From Bacteroidota bacterium (GTDB lineage: Bacteria > Bacteroidota > Bacteroidia > UKL13-3): a DNA stretch of 46,054 nt. Position 1 is the stretch's first letter. Each line of letters opens with the position of its first letter. The stretch is from NCBI GenBank assembly GCA_030680835.1, contig JAUXUD010000050.1, positions 1-46,054 of the forward strand. The letters run 5' to 3'. Positions 27,390 through 35,402 of the stretch are shown in pieces. Both the position numbers and the translations under genes were made by a program. Under the pieces are notes generated by a model that saw nothing but the letters and a program-made list of their open reading frames with translations, did not search any database and was not told where the DNA came from.

Positions 27390-28661
27390 ATGGGAATTCT
27401 GATTATACTGTTTCTGATTTTGCTTAACGGCGTTTTTGCCATGTCGGAAATTGCAATGGTTTCATCGCGTAAATCGCGTTTGGAAACTGCCGCAAAACGG
27501 GGCGACAAGGCGGCAAAAAAAGCCCTGGAACTCGCCAGCAACCCCGGCAAATTCCTGGCCACGGTTCAAATTGGTATTACGCTTATTGGTATCCTTACCG
27601 GTATTTACAGTGGTGAAAAAATACAGGATGATTTGATTGCTTTCCTGAACAATTTTGAACTGCTAACTGTATACAGCGAACCCATTGCCACATCTGTTAT
27701 TGTAATTACGTTAACTTTTTTCTCTTTGTTATTGGGCGAATTGGTTCCCAAACGCATCGGGCTTACCATGCCCGAAAAGATTTCAAAAATTTTGTCCTAT
27801 CCGATGTATTGGATTTCTGTTTTTACTGCACCTTTTATCTGGCTACTTACCTTTTCTTCCGATATGATTATAAAACTTTTTCATATTAAACCTACAAGCG
27901 AAAGCAAAATAACTGAAGAAGAAATAAAAGCGATTATTCAGGAAGGAACGGAAGGCGGAGCGATACAGGAAATTGAGCAGGACATTGTGGAACGGGTTTT
28001 CATTCTGGGCGACAGAAAAACATCTTCGCTAATGACCCATCGCAGTGATACCATTTTTTTAAAGTTGGATGATGATACGCAAGCTATTCGTAAAACGGTA
28101 AACAACGAAATGCACTCTGTATATCCTGTTGTAAACAGTAATATGGATGTGGCAGGAATTATTTTACTTAAAGATCTTTTCAGATATATCAATGATTCTG
28201 ATTTCAGAATTTCAGACCATATCAAACAACCACAATATATTTCTGAAAATCTCTCGGCATTTGAAACCATGAAATTATTTAAAACGGGGAAAACGCATCA
28301 GGCAATTGTAATGGATGAGTTGGGGCAAATGCAGGGTTTGGTAACCATGAACGATTTGCTGGAAGCTTTGGTTGGCGATGTGTCTGAATTTTATCAGAGT
28401 GAATTTACTTTCAGTCAGCGTGCAGACGGCAGCTGGCTTATTGACGGGCAATATCCTTTAACTGAATTTTTGCGTAAACTGGATTTGGACGAGCTGGCAG
28501 CGGACTATCCGTTCAACACCATCAGCGGGCTCATCCTGCATCAACTCAGACGAATACCCACTGCCGGCGATACGCTTCGCTGGTTAAATTTTGAAATTGA
28601 AATTTTGGATATGGACGGAGCCAGAATTGACAAAGTGTTACTAACCATGCTCAAAGACTGA
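27390..28661 (+). CDS. HlyC/CorC-family protein (DUF21, CBS pair, CorC_HlyC)
   Basis: The 423-aa protein has an N-terminal DUF21 membrane domain with four hydrophobic segments (starting GILIILFLILLNGVFAMSE) and the conserved SSRKSRLETAAKRGDKAAKK loop. Two CBS motifs follow (about 205-330, with HRSDTIFLKLDDDTQ and GLVTMNDLLEALVGDV). The C-terminal CorC_HlyC domain (about 340-423) contains DGSWLIDGQYPLTEF and NTISGLILHQLRRIPTAGD. This family, related to CNNM/CorC, is linked to magnesium or other divalent cation export; older annotations say hemolysin. It is a single gene after katG. The start is set by the immediate membrane segment. Confidence 0.93.
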   Translation: MGILIILFLILLNGVFAMSEIAMVSSRKSRLETAAKRGDKAAKKALELASNPGKFLATVQIGITLIGILTGIYSGEKIQDDLIAFLNNFELLTVYSEPIATSVIVITLTFFSLLLGELVPKRIGLTMPEKISKILSYPMYWISVFTAPFIWLLTFSSDMIIKLFHIKPTSESKITEEEIKAIIQEGTEGGAIQEIEQDIVERVFILGDRKTSSLMTHRSDTIFLKLDDDTQAIRKTVNNEMHSVYPVVNSNMDVAGIILLKDLFRYINDSDFRISDHIKQPQYISENLSAFETMKLFKTGKTHQAIVMDELGQMQGLVTMNDLLEALVGDVSEFYQSEFTFSQRADGSWLIDGQYPLTEFLRKLDLDELAADYPFNTISGLILHQLRRIPTAGDTLRWLNFEIEILDMDGARIDKVLLTMLKD

Positions 28662-28706
28662 CACTGCATGCAAAAGGGGAAGAAGGATAGCAGTAATAAT
28701 TTTAAA

Positions 28707-28735
28707 TTGTATATTCGTTATCTTATTTAGTTTTG
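28707..28735 (+). promoter_or_regulatory. Promoter of the NTF2-like lipoprotein gene
   Basis: TTG (28707-28709), an 18-bp spacer and TAGTTTTG (28728-28735) fit the phylum consensus well. Transcription would begin near 28742, about 75 nt before the ATG at 28818. Confidence 0.65.
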
Positions 28736-28817
28736 ATTAGCAGCAGGTGTTGCGTTGTCAAACCCAGCACTAAAGTTATTTCAAAATCCATTATCAATTT
28801 GTTTAAACCGGTATATC

Positions 28818-29369
28818 ATGAAAAAAACATTCACAGCTTTTGGAGTAATACTCTTAATTTCAACAATCCTTTTATCTTGCGGTAATATGAAAAAAGAAGA
28901 AAAAAATGCAGAGGCTACTCTAACAGCAGCGGCAAACAACCCCGATAATACACTCCTGATTAAAGCGGCTAACGATTCGTTTTATGCCGCACTCAATGCC
29001 ATGTTTACAGGCAACCTGGAGCCTATGGTGGCCATTTGGTCGCATTCCGAAAATATTACCGATATGGGTCCTTTTGGAGGTCGATTAACCGGTTGGAAAG
29101 CCGTGCATGAAGAATTTGAAAAAGAGGCTGCCATGAAATTCGGAGGTAAAATAGTTTACAAGGACCTGCATACCTATGCAGGAACTGATATGGGTTATAC
29201 CGTATGCATTGAAGAAGGTGAAAATATGAGTTCCGAAGGGAAACCCGTTACCGTGAGTCACCGGGCCACAAATATTTTCCATCTTGAAAACGGAGCATGG
29301 AAAATGGTTCATCATCAAACAGACCTTTCGCCTCAGTTGGAGAAAACTTTTGAAGTAGAGACCCAATAG
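28818..29369 (+). CDS. SnoaL/NTF2-like lipoprotein
   Basis: The ATG at 28818 gives a lipoprotein signal (MKKTFTAFGVILLISTILL, then SCGN with the lipid-accepting Cys); the TTG upstream at 28755 is rejected. After a short polar tether, residues about 50-180 form an NTF2-like cone. NDSFYAALNAMFTGNLEPMV, a central GGRLTGWKAVHEEFEKEA and a C-terminal ATNIFHLENGAWKMVHHQTD are typical of SnoaL-like/DUF4440 proteins. The fold binds small ligands, sometimes catalytically; no specific substrate can be assigned. It has its own promoter, and the next gene starts 12 bp after its stop in the same frame. Confidence 0.88.
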   Translation: MKKTFTAFGVILLISTILLSCGNMKKEEKNAEATLTAAANNPDNTLLIKAANDSFYAALNAMFTGNLEPMVAIWSHSENITDMGPFGGRLTGWKAVHEEFEKEAAMKFGGKIVYKDLHTYAGTDMGYTVCIEEGENMSSEGKPVTVSHRATNIFHLENGAWKMVHHQTDLSPQLEKTFEVETQ

Positions 29370-29381
29370 CAAACTTTTCAA

Positions 29382-29819
29382 GTGCAGTTAAATTTTCCTG
29401 AATACACATTCAAAACCAAGAACGAAGCGGGTAAGAAACGCATTTACGATATCATTCGTAAAAGATTTGTTGCACTCACACCTGAAGAATGGGTGAGGCA
29501 GCATGTGCTTTGTTTTTTAACACTAAGCAAACAATACCCGCAAAGTTTAATAGCGGTTGAACGCGAAATAAAATTTAATAATTTGCGGAAACGTTTTGAT
29601 GTACTGTTATTTGACAAAAGCGGAAAACCGCTGATGTTAATAGAGTGCAAAGCATTTGATGTGAAATTAACTCCGCAAACACTCAGGCAGATTGCCACCT
29701 ATAATATGAGTTTTAAAGTGCCTTATTTATTTATAAGTAATGGATTGATACATCTTTTGTTTGTTTTGAACCCTGAGAATAATTATGTGCAAACAGAAGA
29801 ATTTCCGGTAATTGTTTAA
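29382..29819 (+). CDS. HsdR N-terminal-like (PD-(D/E)XK) nuclease-domain protein
   Basis: The only usable start is GTG at 29382: the frame is closed upstream by the TAG of the preceding gene, and no ATG precedes the conserved core. The 145-aa protein has RKRFVALTPEEWVRQHVLCF, then KRFDVLLFDKSGKPLMLIEC followed by KA. The D-x(n)-E-C-K pattern is the catalytic signature of the restriction nuclease fold, as in type I enzyme HsdR N-termini. It occurs here as a stand-alone domain, which is common in Bacteroidota and not tied to a restriction system. The 12-bp spacing after the lipoprotein stop suggests translational coupling. Nuclease activity is unproven. Confidence 0.85.
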   Translation: MQLNFPEYTFKTKNEAGKKRIYDIIRKRFVALTPEEWVRQHVLCFLTLSKQYPQSLIAVEREIKFNNLRKRFDVLLFDKSGKPLMLIECKAFDVKLTPQTLRQIATYNMSFKVPYLFISNGLIHLLFVLNPENNYVQTEEFPVIV

Positions 29820-29896
29820 GAGTGTAGGAGTGTAGGAAGATAGGAGTGTAGGAATAGGGTTTTTAACTCATACCTCATACCTCATACCTCATACCT
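29820..29896. repeat. Octad array with a complementary second half, between convergent genes
   Basis: TGTAGGAG, TGTAGGAA, GATAGGAG, TGTAGGAA is followed by GGGTTTTTAA and then four exact or near-exact copies of CTCATACC. The second half is close to the reverse complement of the first (TATGAG versus TAGGAG). It separates the nuclease-domain gene from the convergent nucleoside transporter gene, so a terminator-like function is possible. Confidence 0.82.
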
Positions 29897-29899
29897 AAA

Positions 29900-31180
29900 C
29901 TACATCATGATTCCGGCTAAAGTTGCACTTAGATAAGAGGCCAGTGTACCACAAATCAAAGCTTTGAATCCGAGTTTGGCAAGGTCGCTTCGGCGGCTGG
30001 GGGCGAGCTCTCCGATACCACCTACCTGTATGGCTATGGAACTGAAGTTTGCAAATCCGCATAGGGCAAAACTGGCTATCACCAATGATTTGGGATCAAG
30101 AGTATGGCCTGCAATCATGGGGGATAATTTTGAGTAGGCTACAAATTCGTTGATTACCATTTTGGTTCCCATTAATGAACCCACCACATGGGTGTCTTGA
30201 GAGGGAACTCCCATGGCCCAGGCGAATACTGAAAAAACAGCTCCAAAAATTTCATTTAAACTCAGGTGTGCAATATCAATTCCAACCAATGAAAACGACA
30301 TTCCGGTGCCAGCGAGAATGCTTCCTATTTTTCCTAAAACTAAATCTACCAATGCAATTAAGGCGATGAATCCAATTAACATGGCAATCACATTTAAAGC
30401 AACTTTTAATCCATCGGATGCCCCATGTGAAATGGCTTCGAGTAAATTTGCATGTACTTTTTTTACTTCGAGCTTTAAAGCGCCTTTGGTGGGCGATTCT
30501 TCTGTTTCGGGCCAAACTATTTTTGAAATCACCAACGCCCCCGGTGCAGCCATAACACTGGCGGCAAGCAGGTAGGGGGCAGGTACTCCCATTGAAATAT
30601 ATACGGCCATTACACCACCCGCAATGCAGGCCATACTTCCGCTCATACTGGCCAGCAGTTCGCTCATGGTCATGGTGTTGATATAGGGCTTAATCATAAT
30701 CTGTGCCTCAACCTGACCCACAAATGCACTGGCTACATTTGATAAAGCTTCACTGCCACTAACGCGCATTATCGTATATACAATGCGGGCAAAGAAGGAA
30801 ACAATAACCTGCATTAATCCAATGTGATAGGCAATGCTTACCAATACGGCCACAAAAATAATGGTAGGCATAATTTTAAACATGAACAAAAAACTGTAGG
30901 CATCACCGAAAATGGGCTTTAACAATTCGGGTTTGATGAGTCCGCCAAAAACAAATTCTCCGCCTTTATCAGCGAGTTGAAGGAGTTGTTCAATTTTTTT
31001 TCCTACATAGGCAAAAATGCCTGCACCCAAAGAAGTCTTTAAAATAAAAAGGGCCAAAATAATTTGAACCCCCAATCCACTTAATACCACCCGGTAGCTA
31101 ATTGCCTTTCTGTTATTCGACAGTAAAAAGGCAATGCTTAAAATCATTACAATGCCAATCAATCCGGTGTATCTTTCCAT
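29900..31180 (-). CDS. nupC: Concentrative nucleoside transporter (CNT/NupC family)
   Basis: The 426-aa inner-membrane protein starts MERYTGLIGIVMILSIAFLL and shows the usual CNT order: an N-terminal domain of three spans, a gate domain with FLFMFKIMPTIIFVAVLVSI, and a C-terminal core. The core contains GQVEAQIMIKPYINTMTMSE and VPSQDTHVVGSLMGTKMVIN. These segments carry the Gln/Glu and Asn/Glu residues that contact nucleoside and sodium or proton in known CNTs. It ends in hydrophobic LSATLAGIMM. It probably imports nucleosides for salvage. The gene lies 9 bp after the DUF151 gene in the same direction, so they are likely one operon. Confidence 0.95.
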   Translation of the reverse strand: MERYTGLIGIVMILSIAFLLSNNRKAISYRVVLSGLGVQIILALFILKTSLGAGIFAYVGKKIEQLLQLADKGGEFVFGGLIKPELLKPIFGDAYSFLFMFKIMPTIIFVAVLVSIAYHIGLMQVIVSFFARIVYTIMRVSGSEALSNVASAFVGQVEAQIMIKPYINTMTMSELLASMSGSMACIAGGVMAVYISMGVPAPYLLAASVMAAPGALVISKIVWPETEESPTKGALKLEVKKVHANLLEAISHGASDGLKVALNVIAMLIGFIALIALVDLVLGKIGSILAGTGMSFSLVGIDIAHLSLNEIFGAVFSVFAWAMGVPSQDTHVVGSLMGTKMVINEFVAYSKLSPMIAGHTLDPKSLVIASFALCGFANFSSIAIQVGGIGELAPSRRSDLAKLGFKALICGTLASYLSATLAGIMM

Positions 31181-31189
31181 GTTTTATAA

Positions 31190-31783
31190 TTAACCCTTAC
31201 GTCTTTGAATTTCATCGCGGATCCGTGCCGCGTTGGTATAATCTTCTATTTTAATGGCGTTGTCCAAAAGCGCATGTAATTGCTCAAGGGTTAATTTGGT
31301 ATATTCGGTTGGACCTGCAGTACTTTCCGTTTTTTTATTTTCAACCGATTCTGAAGTTTCTGCTTCATGTAAATCTTCATTAAAAATAACACCTGCTGCA
31401 TCCATAATATCCTGGTAAGTGTAAATCGGGCATTTAAATCTTACAGCCAAAGCAATAGAATCGGATGTGCGGGCGTCTATTTCCCTGATTTCGCCGTTCT
31501 GTTCGCAAATCATTTTTGCATGAAAAACGCCTTCGTTCAAACTATAGATAACCACCTCATGCATTACGATATCAAAGGATTTGCAAAAATTTAAAAACAA
31601 ATCATGTGTCATGGGTCTGAAAGGAACGATTTTTTCGATCTCAATAGCAATCGCCTGCGCTTCAAAACTACCGATTACCACCGGAAGTTTGCGGTTGCTG
31701 TTTTCTTCTCCCAAAATTAAAGTATATGAACCGCTTGTTTGTCCGGTACTTAATCCAACAATATGTAATTTTACCCTGCTCAT
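31190..31783 (-). CDS. Bifunctional nuclease-family protein (DUF151) with UVR motif
   Basis: MSRVKLHIVGLSTGQTSGSY at 31783 is the conserved family start; the longer frame to 31837 adds an unlikely leader. The 197-aa protein has the DUF151 domain (about residues 1-130) with KLPVVIGSFEAQAIAIEIE, RPMTHDLF and DARTSDSIALAVRFKCPIYT. A linker rich in Glu, Thr and Ser follows. A C-terminal UvrB/UvrC-like motif (LEQLHALLDNAIKIEDYTNA to ARIRDEIQRR) is a protein-interaction hairpin. This two-part architecture is common in Bacteroidota. Nuclease activity is known for some relatives. It heads the operon with the nucleoside transporter. Confidence 0.9.
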   Translation of the reverse strand: MSRVKLHIVGLSTGQTSGSYTLILGEENSNRKLPVVIGSFEAQAIAIEIEKIVPFRPMTHDLFLNFCKSFDIVMHEVVIYSLNEGVFHAKMICEQNGEIREIDARTSDSIALAVRFKCPIYTYQDIMDAAGVIFNEDLHEAETSESVENKKTESTAGPTEYTKLTLEQLHALLDNAIKIEDYTNAARIRDEIQRRKG

Positions 31784-31934
31784 GCATCTACGTTTATCGC
31801 TAACGAAATAAGTAAATAAGAAGCACCTTTGAAACAAAAATATTTATTATTGAAAAATAAATGTGAATGAACAGGGAAAAAGGGCAGAAATTGAGAACAG
31901 AATTTCTCAGGTTATGAATTACCTGGTACCGTTT

Positions 31935-32000
31935 AGATGCCATGAATGGCGTCTCTACAACCGATTTACAAATTTACCTAATAACGTTATGAATGGTGTC
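31935..32000. repeat. Two related small palindromes between the DUF151 gene and etfA
   Basis: AGATGCCAT-GA-ATGGCGTCT (31935-31954) is a 9-bp stem with one wobble, followed by CTAC. A second, decayed copy, ACGTTAT-GA-ATGGTGT (31984-31999), followed by CTCTAC, keeps seven pairs with three wobbles. Both share TATGAATGGYGTCTCTAC-type sequence. It resembles GTAGAGAC-type palindromic repeats widespread in bacterial spacers. The second copy overlaps the etfA stop. No gene is present in 31838-32001. Confidence 0.65.
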
Positions 32001-32001
32001 T

Positions 32002-32985
32002 CTACCCGTGGTGAGCCTTAAATTCCTTTGCGGCCGCAATAATTTTTGGAAGCACTTCAAATGCATCACCCACAATGCCGTAATCTGCTGCTTTAAACAG
32101 GGGTGCTTCGGGATCTTTGTTGATAGCCACAATTACTTTGCTGGAGCTTACACCGGCTAAATGCTGAATGGCTCCTGAAATACCAATGGCCAGATATAAA
32201 TTGGGTTTAATGGTGATTCCGGTTTGTCCCACATGTTCAGTGTGCGGTCTCCAGTCCATATCACTTACCGGTTTGGAGCATGCCGTTGCAGCACCTAAAA
32301 TATCGGCCAGTTCCTCTATTAAATTCCAGTTTTCAGGACCTTTCATTCCACGACCTCCGCTTACTACCAATTCGGCTTCCGTTAACACGATTTTACCACT
32401 GGTACGTGCAATTTCTACTGATTTTGTGATTTGATCAGACGGCGACAGACCAGCATCGGCACTCACTATATTTGCGGTTTTGGGTAATTCGGTTAATGCA
32501 AATGAATTGGGGGTAATGGCAATTACTTTAACTGCGGTATCAATGGTTACATCTGCGAAAGCTTTTCCGGAGAAAACGCTTCTTCGTACCTTAAAACCAT
32601 TGCTTAAATCGGGGAAAGAAATAATACCGCTTGCGATACCCGCTTTTAATTGGGCTGCAACTCTGGGGGCAAGCGATTTGCCGCAATAGGTATTGGAAAT
32701 AACGATTAAGCCGGCGTTTTCATTTAGGGCTGCATGGGCGATTACTTTACTATAGGTTTCGGCCGCAAATTGTAAAAGTAAGTCCTGTGTATAAGTAAGT
32801 ATTTTATCAGCACCATATTTTGCCAGATCGGCCAATTTATCCGGGTTTACATTTCCAATAGAAACAGCAGTACAGGTTCCCCCATTTTGCTGTGCAATTT
32901 GTGCCGAATAAGAAACAGCTTCAAGGGTTGATTTCTTAAAACTGCCATCTGTATTTTGTGCAAAAACGAGTATATTCATGTTCAT
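32002..32985 (-). CDS. etfA: Electron transfer flavoprotein, alpha subunit
   Basis: The 327-aa protein (or 325 if the second Met is used) has the N-terminal alpha/beta domain starting MNILVFAQNTDGSFKK. The C-terminal FAD domain contains GGRGMKGPENW, EHVGQTGITIKP, LYLAIGISGAIQHLAG and VAINKDPEAPLFKAADYGIV, the family signature for FAD binding. With EtfB it forms the heterodimer that moves electrons from acyl-CoA dehydrogenases to the quinone pool. It follows etfB by 15 bp. The frequently conserved Arg just before the VGQTG loop region reads differently here (ACSKPVSDMDWRP), a small variation. Confidence 0.96.
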   Translation of the reverse strand: MNMNILVFAQNTDGSFKKSTLEAVSYSAQIAQQNGGTCTAVSIGNVNPDKLADLAKYGADKILTYTQDLLLQFAAETYSKVIAHAALNENAGLIVISNTYCGKSLAPRVAAQLKAGIASGIISFPDLSNGFKVRRSVFSGKAFADVTIDTAVKVIAITPNSFALTELPKTANIVSADAGLSPSDQITKSVEIARTSGKIVLTEAELVVSGGRGMKGPENWNLIEELADILGAATACSKPVSDMDWRPHTEHVGQTGITIKPNLYLAIGISGAIQHLAGVSSSKVIVAINKDPEAPLFKAADYGIVGDAFEVLPKIIAAAKEFKAHHG

Positions 32986-33000
32986 TTTATTTTTTTAATA

Positions 33001-33738
33001 TTAAATTACTTTGGCCTCACTGTGAAGCAAATCAATTAATGATCCTGCTTCTTCAACGCTTATCATTTTGCAGGCACCTTTTGCAGGTGGGTTCTCAAAA
33101 TTTACTGTTTTGGTGCCGGCAACCGCTTCAGTGGGTTCAACTACCTTTAAAGGTTTGGTTCTGGCAGCCATAATGCCACGCATATTCGGAATGCGGGGTT
33201 CGGTTAAATCTTTTTGTGAACTGGCCACAAATGGGAGTTTGCAGGTTAATTTTTCCCTGCCGCCGTCAATATCGCGTTCAAGCGTACCCATACCATTTTC
33301 AATTTCCAGTGAAGTTACCACGTTAATGCTTGGCCAGCCTAATAACTCACCCAATAAACCGGCTACCATACCTCCGTTATAGTCAATACTTTCACGTCCG
33401 GTTAAAATTAAATCGTAGCCCTCATTTTTAGCGTAAGCCGCAATTTGCGATGCAACAAACCCGGCATCTACCGGTTCGGCATTAATACGCACTGCATCTG
33501 TTGCGCCAATGGCCAGGGCTTTTCTGATACTGGGGTCGGTATCTGTAAGTCCTACATTAATAACCGTAACCGTACCCCCTTGTTTTTCGGTAAGTTCCAA
33601 AGCCCGCGTCAGGGCCAGTTCGTCGTAGGGATTAATAATAAATTGCACTCCCTGCGTATTAAACTTCGTGTTGTTTTCGGTAAAACTTACTTTTGTGGTG
33701 GTATCGGGAACATTGCTGATGCAAACCAATATTTTCAT
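33001..33738 (-). CDS. etfB: Electron transfer flavoprotein, beta subunit
   Basis: The 245-aa protein starts MKILVCISNVPDTTTKVSF and has the conserved FIINPYDELALTRALEL, ADAVRI-type strand (GATDAVRINA), LILTGRESIDYNGGMVAGLL and RIPNMRGIMAARTKPL segments. It binds AMP and pairs with EtfA. It is first in the etfBA unit, with a TAnnTTTG promoter (33764-33792). Together with methylmalonyl-CoA epimerase nearby it points to beta-oxidation and propionyl-CoA metabolism, although the dehydrogenases are outside the window. Confidence 0.96.
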   Translation of the reverse strand: MKILVCISNVPDTTTKVSFTENNTKFNTQGVQFIINPYDELALTRALELTEKQGGTVTVINVGLTDTDPSIRKALAIGATDAVRINAEPVDAGFVASQIAAYAKNEGYDLILTGRESIDYNGGMVAGLLGELLGWPSINVVTSLEIENGMGTLERDIDGGREKLTCKLPFVASSQKDLTEPRIPNMRGIMAARTKPLKVVEPTEAVAGTKTVNFENPPAKGACKMISVEEAGSLIDLLHSEAKVI

Positions 33739-33763
33739 ACAGTATTTAAAATTAATAGAGCGG

Positions 33764-33792
33764 CAAAAATATTATAATTATTAAGAATCAAA
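33764..33792 (-). promoter_or_regulatory. Promoter of etfBA
   Basis: On the minus strand TTTTG (33789-33792 region) and TATTTTTG (33771-33764) are 17 bp apart. The -33 box abuts the ATG of the divergent TPR gene at 33794, so the two genes have almost overlapping control regions. The etfB leader would be about 20 nt. Confidence 0.55.
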
Positions 33793-33793
33793 A

Positions 33794-34111
33794 ATGCGGG
33801 TACACCGAATTAAAAAATTGATGCAATTGTTGGGTGAAAATAAAGACGATACTTTTGCGCTTTATGCACTGGGAATGGAGTTTGAGGGCATGAACCAACC
33901 TGATGAGGCAATAAAATATTTTAACAAAGTTTTACTGCTTGACCCTACAAAAGTTTCGGTTTATTACCGTTTGGGCATTATTTTACAGCAAAAAGGGTTG
34001 GATGAAGAGGCTTTAAAAATATTAAAATCCGGTTTGAGCCTTTTAAAAGAAAGCAAGGATCAAAAAACAAAAAATGAGTTTTTAAGCCTCATAGAAGAAA
34101 TTGAATTTTAA
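33794..34111 (+). CDS. Small TPR protein
   Basis: The 105-aa protein consists of about two tetratricopeptide repeats: DTFALYALGMEFEGMNQPDE and AIKYFNKVLLLDPTKVSVYY, then RLGIILQQKGLDEEALKILK. It ends with a charged helix (KNEFLSLIEEIEF). There is no signal peptide. TPRs mediate protein contacts; the partner is unknown. It diverges from etfB with 55 bp between, and a self-complementary 14-bp repeat array follows immediately. The ATG is the first after an in-frame stop region. Confidence 0.85.
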   Translation: MRVHRIKKLMQLLGENKDDTFALYALGMEFEGMNQPDEAIKYFNKVLLLDPTKVSVYYRLGIILQQKGLDEEALKILKSGLSLLKESKDQKTKNEFLSLIEEIEF

Positions 34112-34206
34112 AATTAAGAATTCACAATTAAGAATTCACAATTAAGAATTCACAATTAAGAATTCACAATTAATATTCTAAATTGTGAATATTTAATTCT
34201 TAATTA
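34112..34206. repeat. 14-bp (2 x 7) tandem repeat with an inverted arm
   Basis: Four copies of AATTAAGAATTCAC (34112-34167) are followed by AATTAATATTCT and then AAATTGTGAATATTTAATTC, which is nearly the reverse complement of the repeat. It separates two convergent genes and would fold into a long AT-rich hairpin, possibly a two-way terminator. The inverted arm supplies the last codons and stop of the methylmalonyl-CoA epimerase gene (V-I-K-N-stop). Confidence 0.88.
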
Positions 34207-34603
34207 CTTCCTGGCACAATTCTATTAAAACGCCATTTGTTGTTTTAGGATGAACAAAGGCTATTAATTTATTATCGGCACCCGGAACCGGTGATTCGTT
34301 GATGAGTTGAAATCCTTCACTTTTTAAGCGGGCCAGTTCAGCAACTATATCATCCACTAAAAATGCGATATGGTGAATTCCTTCACCTTTTTTAGCAATA
34401 AATTTTGCAATAGCACCTTCATCGGATAAGGATTGGAGTAATTCAATTTTACTTTCACCGACTTGGTAAAAAATGGTTTGCACGTTTTCTTTTTCAACCA
34501 CTTCCCGTTTTGTTGGTTTTTGGTTCAGCAAAGCATTAAAAATGGGTTCAGAAACCAATGCATCTTTGATTGCGATTCCTATGTGTTCGATTTTGTTTAA
34601 CAT
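34193..34603 (-). CDS. mce: Methylmalonyl-CoA epimerase
   Basis: The 136-aa protein belongs to the vicinal oxygen chelate superfamily and interconverts (R)- and (S)-methylmalonyl-CoA in the propionyl-CoA/succinyl-CoA route. Metal ligands are visible as His7 in NKIEHIGIAIKD, the His of GEGIHHIAFLVDD and the Glu of NGVLIELCQ. LLQSLSDEGAIAKFIAKKGE is a conserved family stretch. Length is typical. The last residues lie inside a repeat arm (see 34112-34206). The upstream spacer to the phosphopantetheinyl transferase gene is entirely a heptad array. Confidence 0.94.
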   Translation of the reverse strand: MLNKIEHIGIAIKDALVSEPIFNALLNQKPTKREVVEKENVQTIFYQVGESKIELLQSLSDEGAIAKFIAKKGEGIHHIAFLVDDIVAELARLKSEGFQLINESPVPGADNKLIAFVHPKTTNGVLIELCQEVIKN

Positions 34604-34669
34604 ACAAATTACGAGTTACGAATTACGAGTTAGAATGTACGATGAACGATGTATGATGTACGATGTAAT
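34604..34669. repeat. Heptad-repeat array filling the mce/PPTase gap
   Basis: In 7-bp steps: ATTACGA, GTTACGA, ATTACGA, GTTAGAA, TGTACGA, TGAACGA, TGTATGA, TGTACGA, TGTAAT. The composition and the switch from TTACGA to TGTACGA match the array at 4269. The whole 69-bp spacer is made of it, so it occupies the 5' region of mce on the minus strand. Confidence 0.85.
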
Positions 34670-34672
34670 ATA

Positions 34673-35344
34673 CTACCGATTACCAATTTCCCTGTGCTCC
34701 ATGTCTTCTGCTGTTCCATAGGTTAGTACATAGTTTTCAAAGCATTCATATTTCAGTATAATTTTATTTATATAATTCTCTTTTTTGATATGTGTTTGCA
34801 AGTTACCTTCTTTTTCCAAATGAAAGGGGTCAATAAATAAATTCATTTTAAAATCAACTTCTTTTTCACCATATATTTTATAGAGGGTTTCTTTTGCACT
34901 CCAGATAATTGTTTTTTCTGTTATTTGAGTTTCACTTCCGGCAAATTGCATTTCGTTTTCATTCATAAATTTATGGGTAACTTTATTAATTCTTTTATCG
35001 ATTAACTCGAGGTCGATACCCACTTCTTTGGTTTTACTGAAGATTATACCTGCAAAATCATGTGAATGTGTGATGGATACAAAATGATGTTCTCCGTTTA
35101 TTTCGAGTAAAGGCTTGTTAAATTCGTTTTTATGCAAATGACATTTTGTGTTCAAAAATTGTTGTGCCAGCAATACCCTGCTTGCCAGGTAGTGCAGTGC
35201 AGAACCCAGTTCCATGCGTTCGTGCATATTTTGTTCAAAAAAATCAATGCCTAATAGTTGCTTGAGTTCAGCTTTACTTTCCGTAATTTGCCAGAGGGCT
35301 AATACTACGTCGGGTTTGATATTTTTTTGCAGGTATAAGGGCAT
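34673..35344 (-). CDS. 4'-phosphopantetheinyl transferase (Sfp-like)
   Basis: The enzyme moves the phosphopantetheine arm from CoA to a serine of carrier proteins. The 223-aa protein has the family motifs in order: HHFVSITHSHDFAGIIFS, VGIDLELIDKR (the magnesium-binding D-x-E) and TIIWSAKETLYKIYGEKEVD (the WxxKE(A/T)xxK motif). It is therefore an Sfp-type two-domain enzyme, larger than AcpS. No polyketide or peptide synthase is in the window, so the target may be the fatty acid carrier protein or a distant pathway. It is divergent from the WD40 gene with 58 bp between. Confidence 0.92.
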   Translation of the reverse strand: MPLYLQKNIKPDVVLALWQITESKAELKQLLGIDFFEQNMHERMELGSALHYLASRVLLAQQFLNTKCHLHKNEFNKPLLEINGEHHFVSITHSHDFAGIIFSKTKEVGIDLELIDKRINKVTHKFMNENEMQFAGSETQITEKTIIWSAKETLYKIYGEKEVDFKMNLFIDPFHLEKEGNLQTHIKKENYINKIILKYECFENYVLTYGTAEDMEHREIGNR

Positions 35345-35402
35345 AAAAGTGCAAGTTTAGTTTATTAGTTTCATTTTTGAATCCAAATAAATCATTGAAC
35401 TG

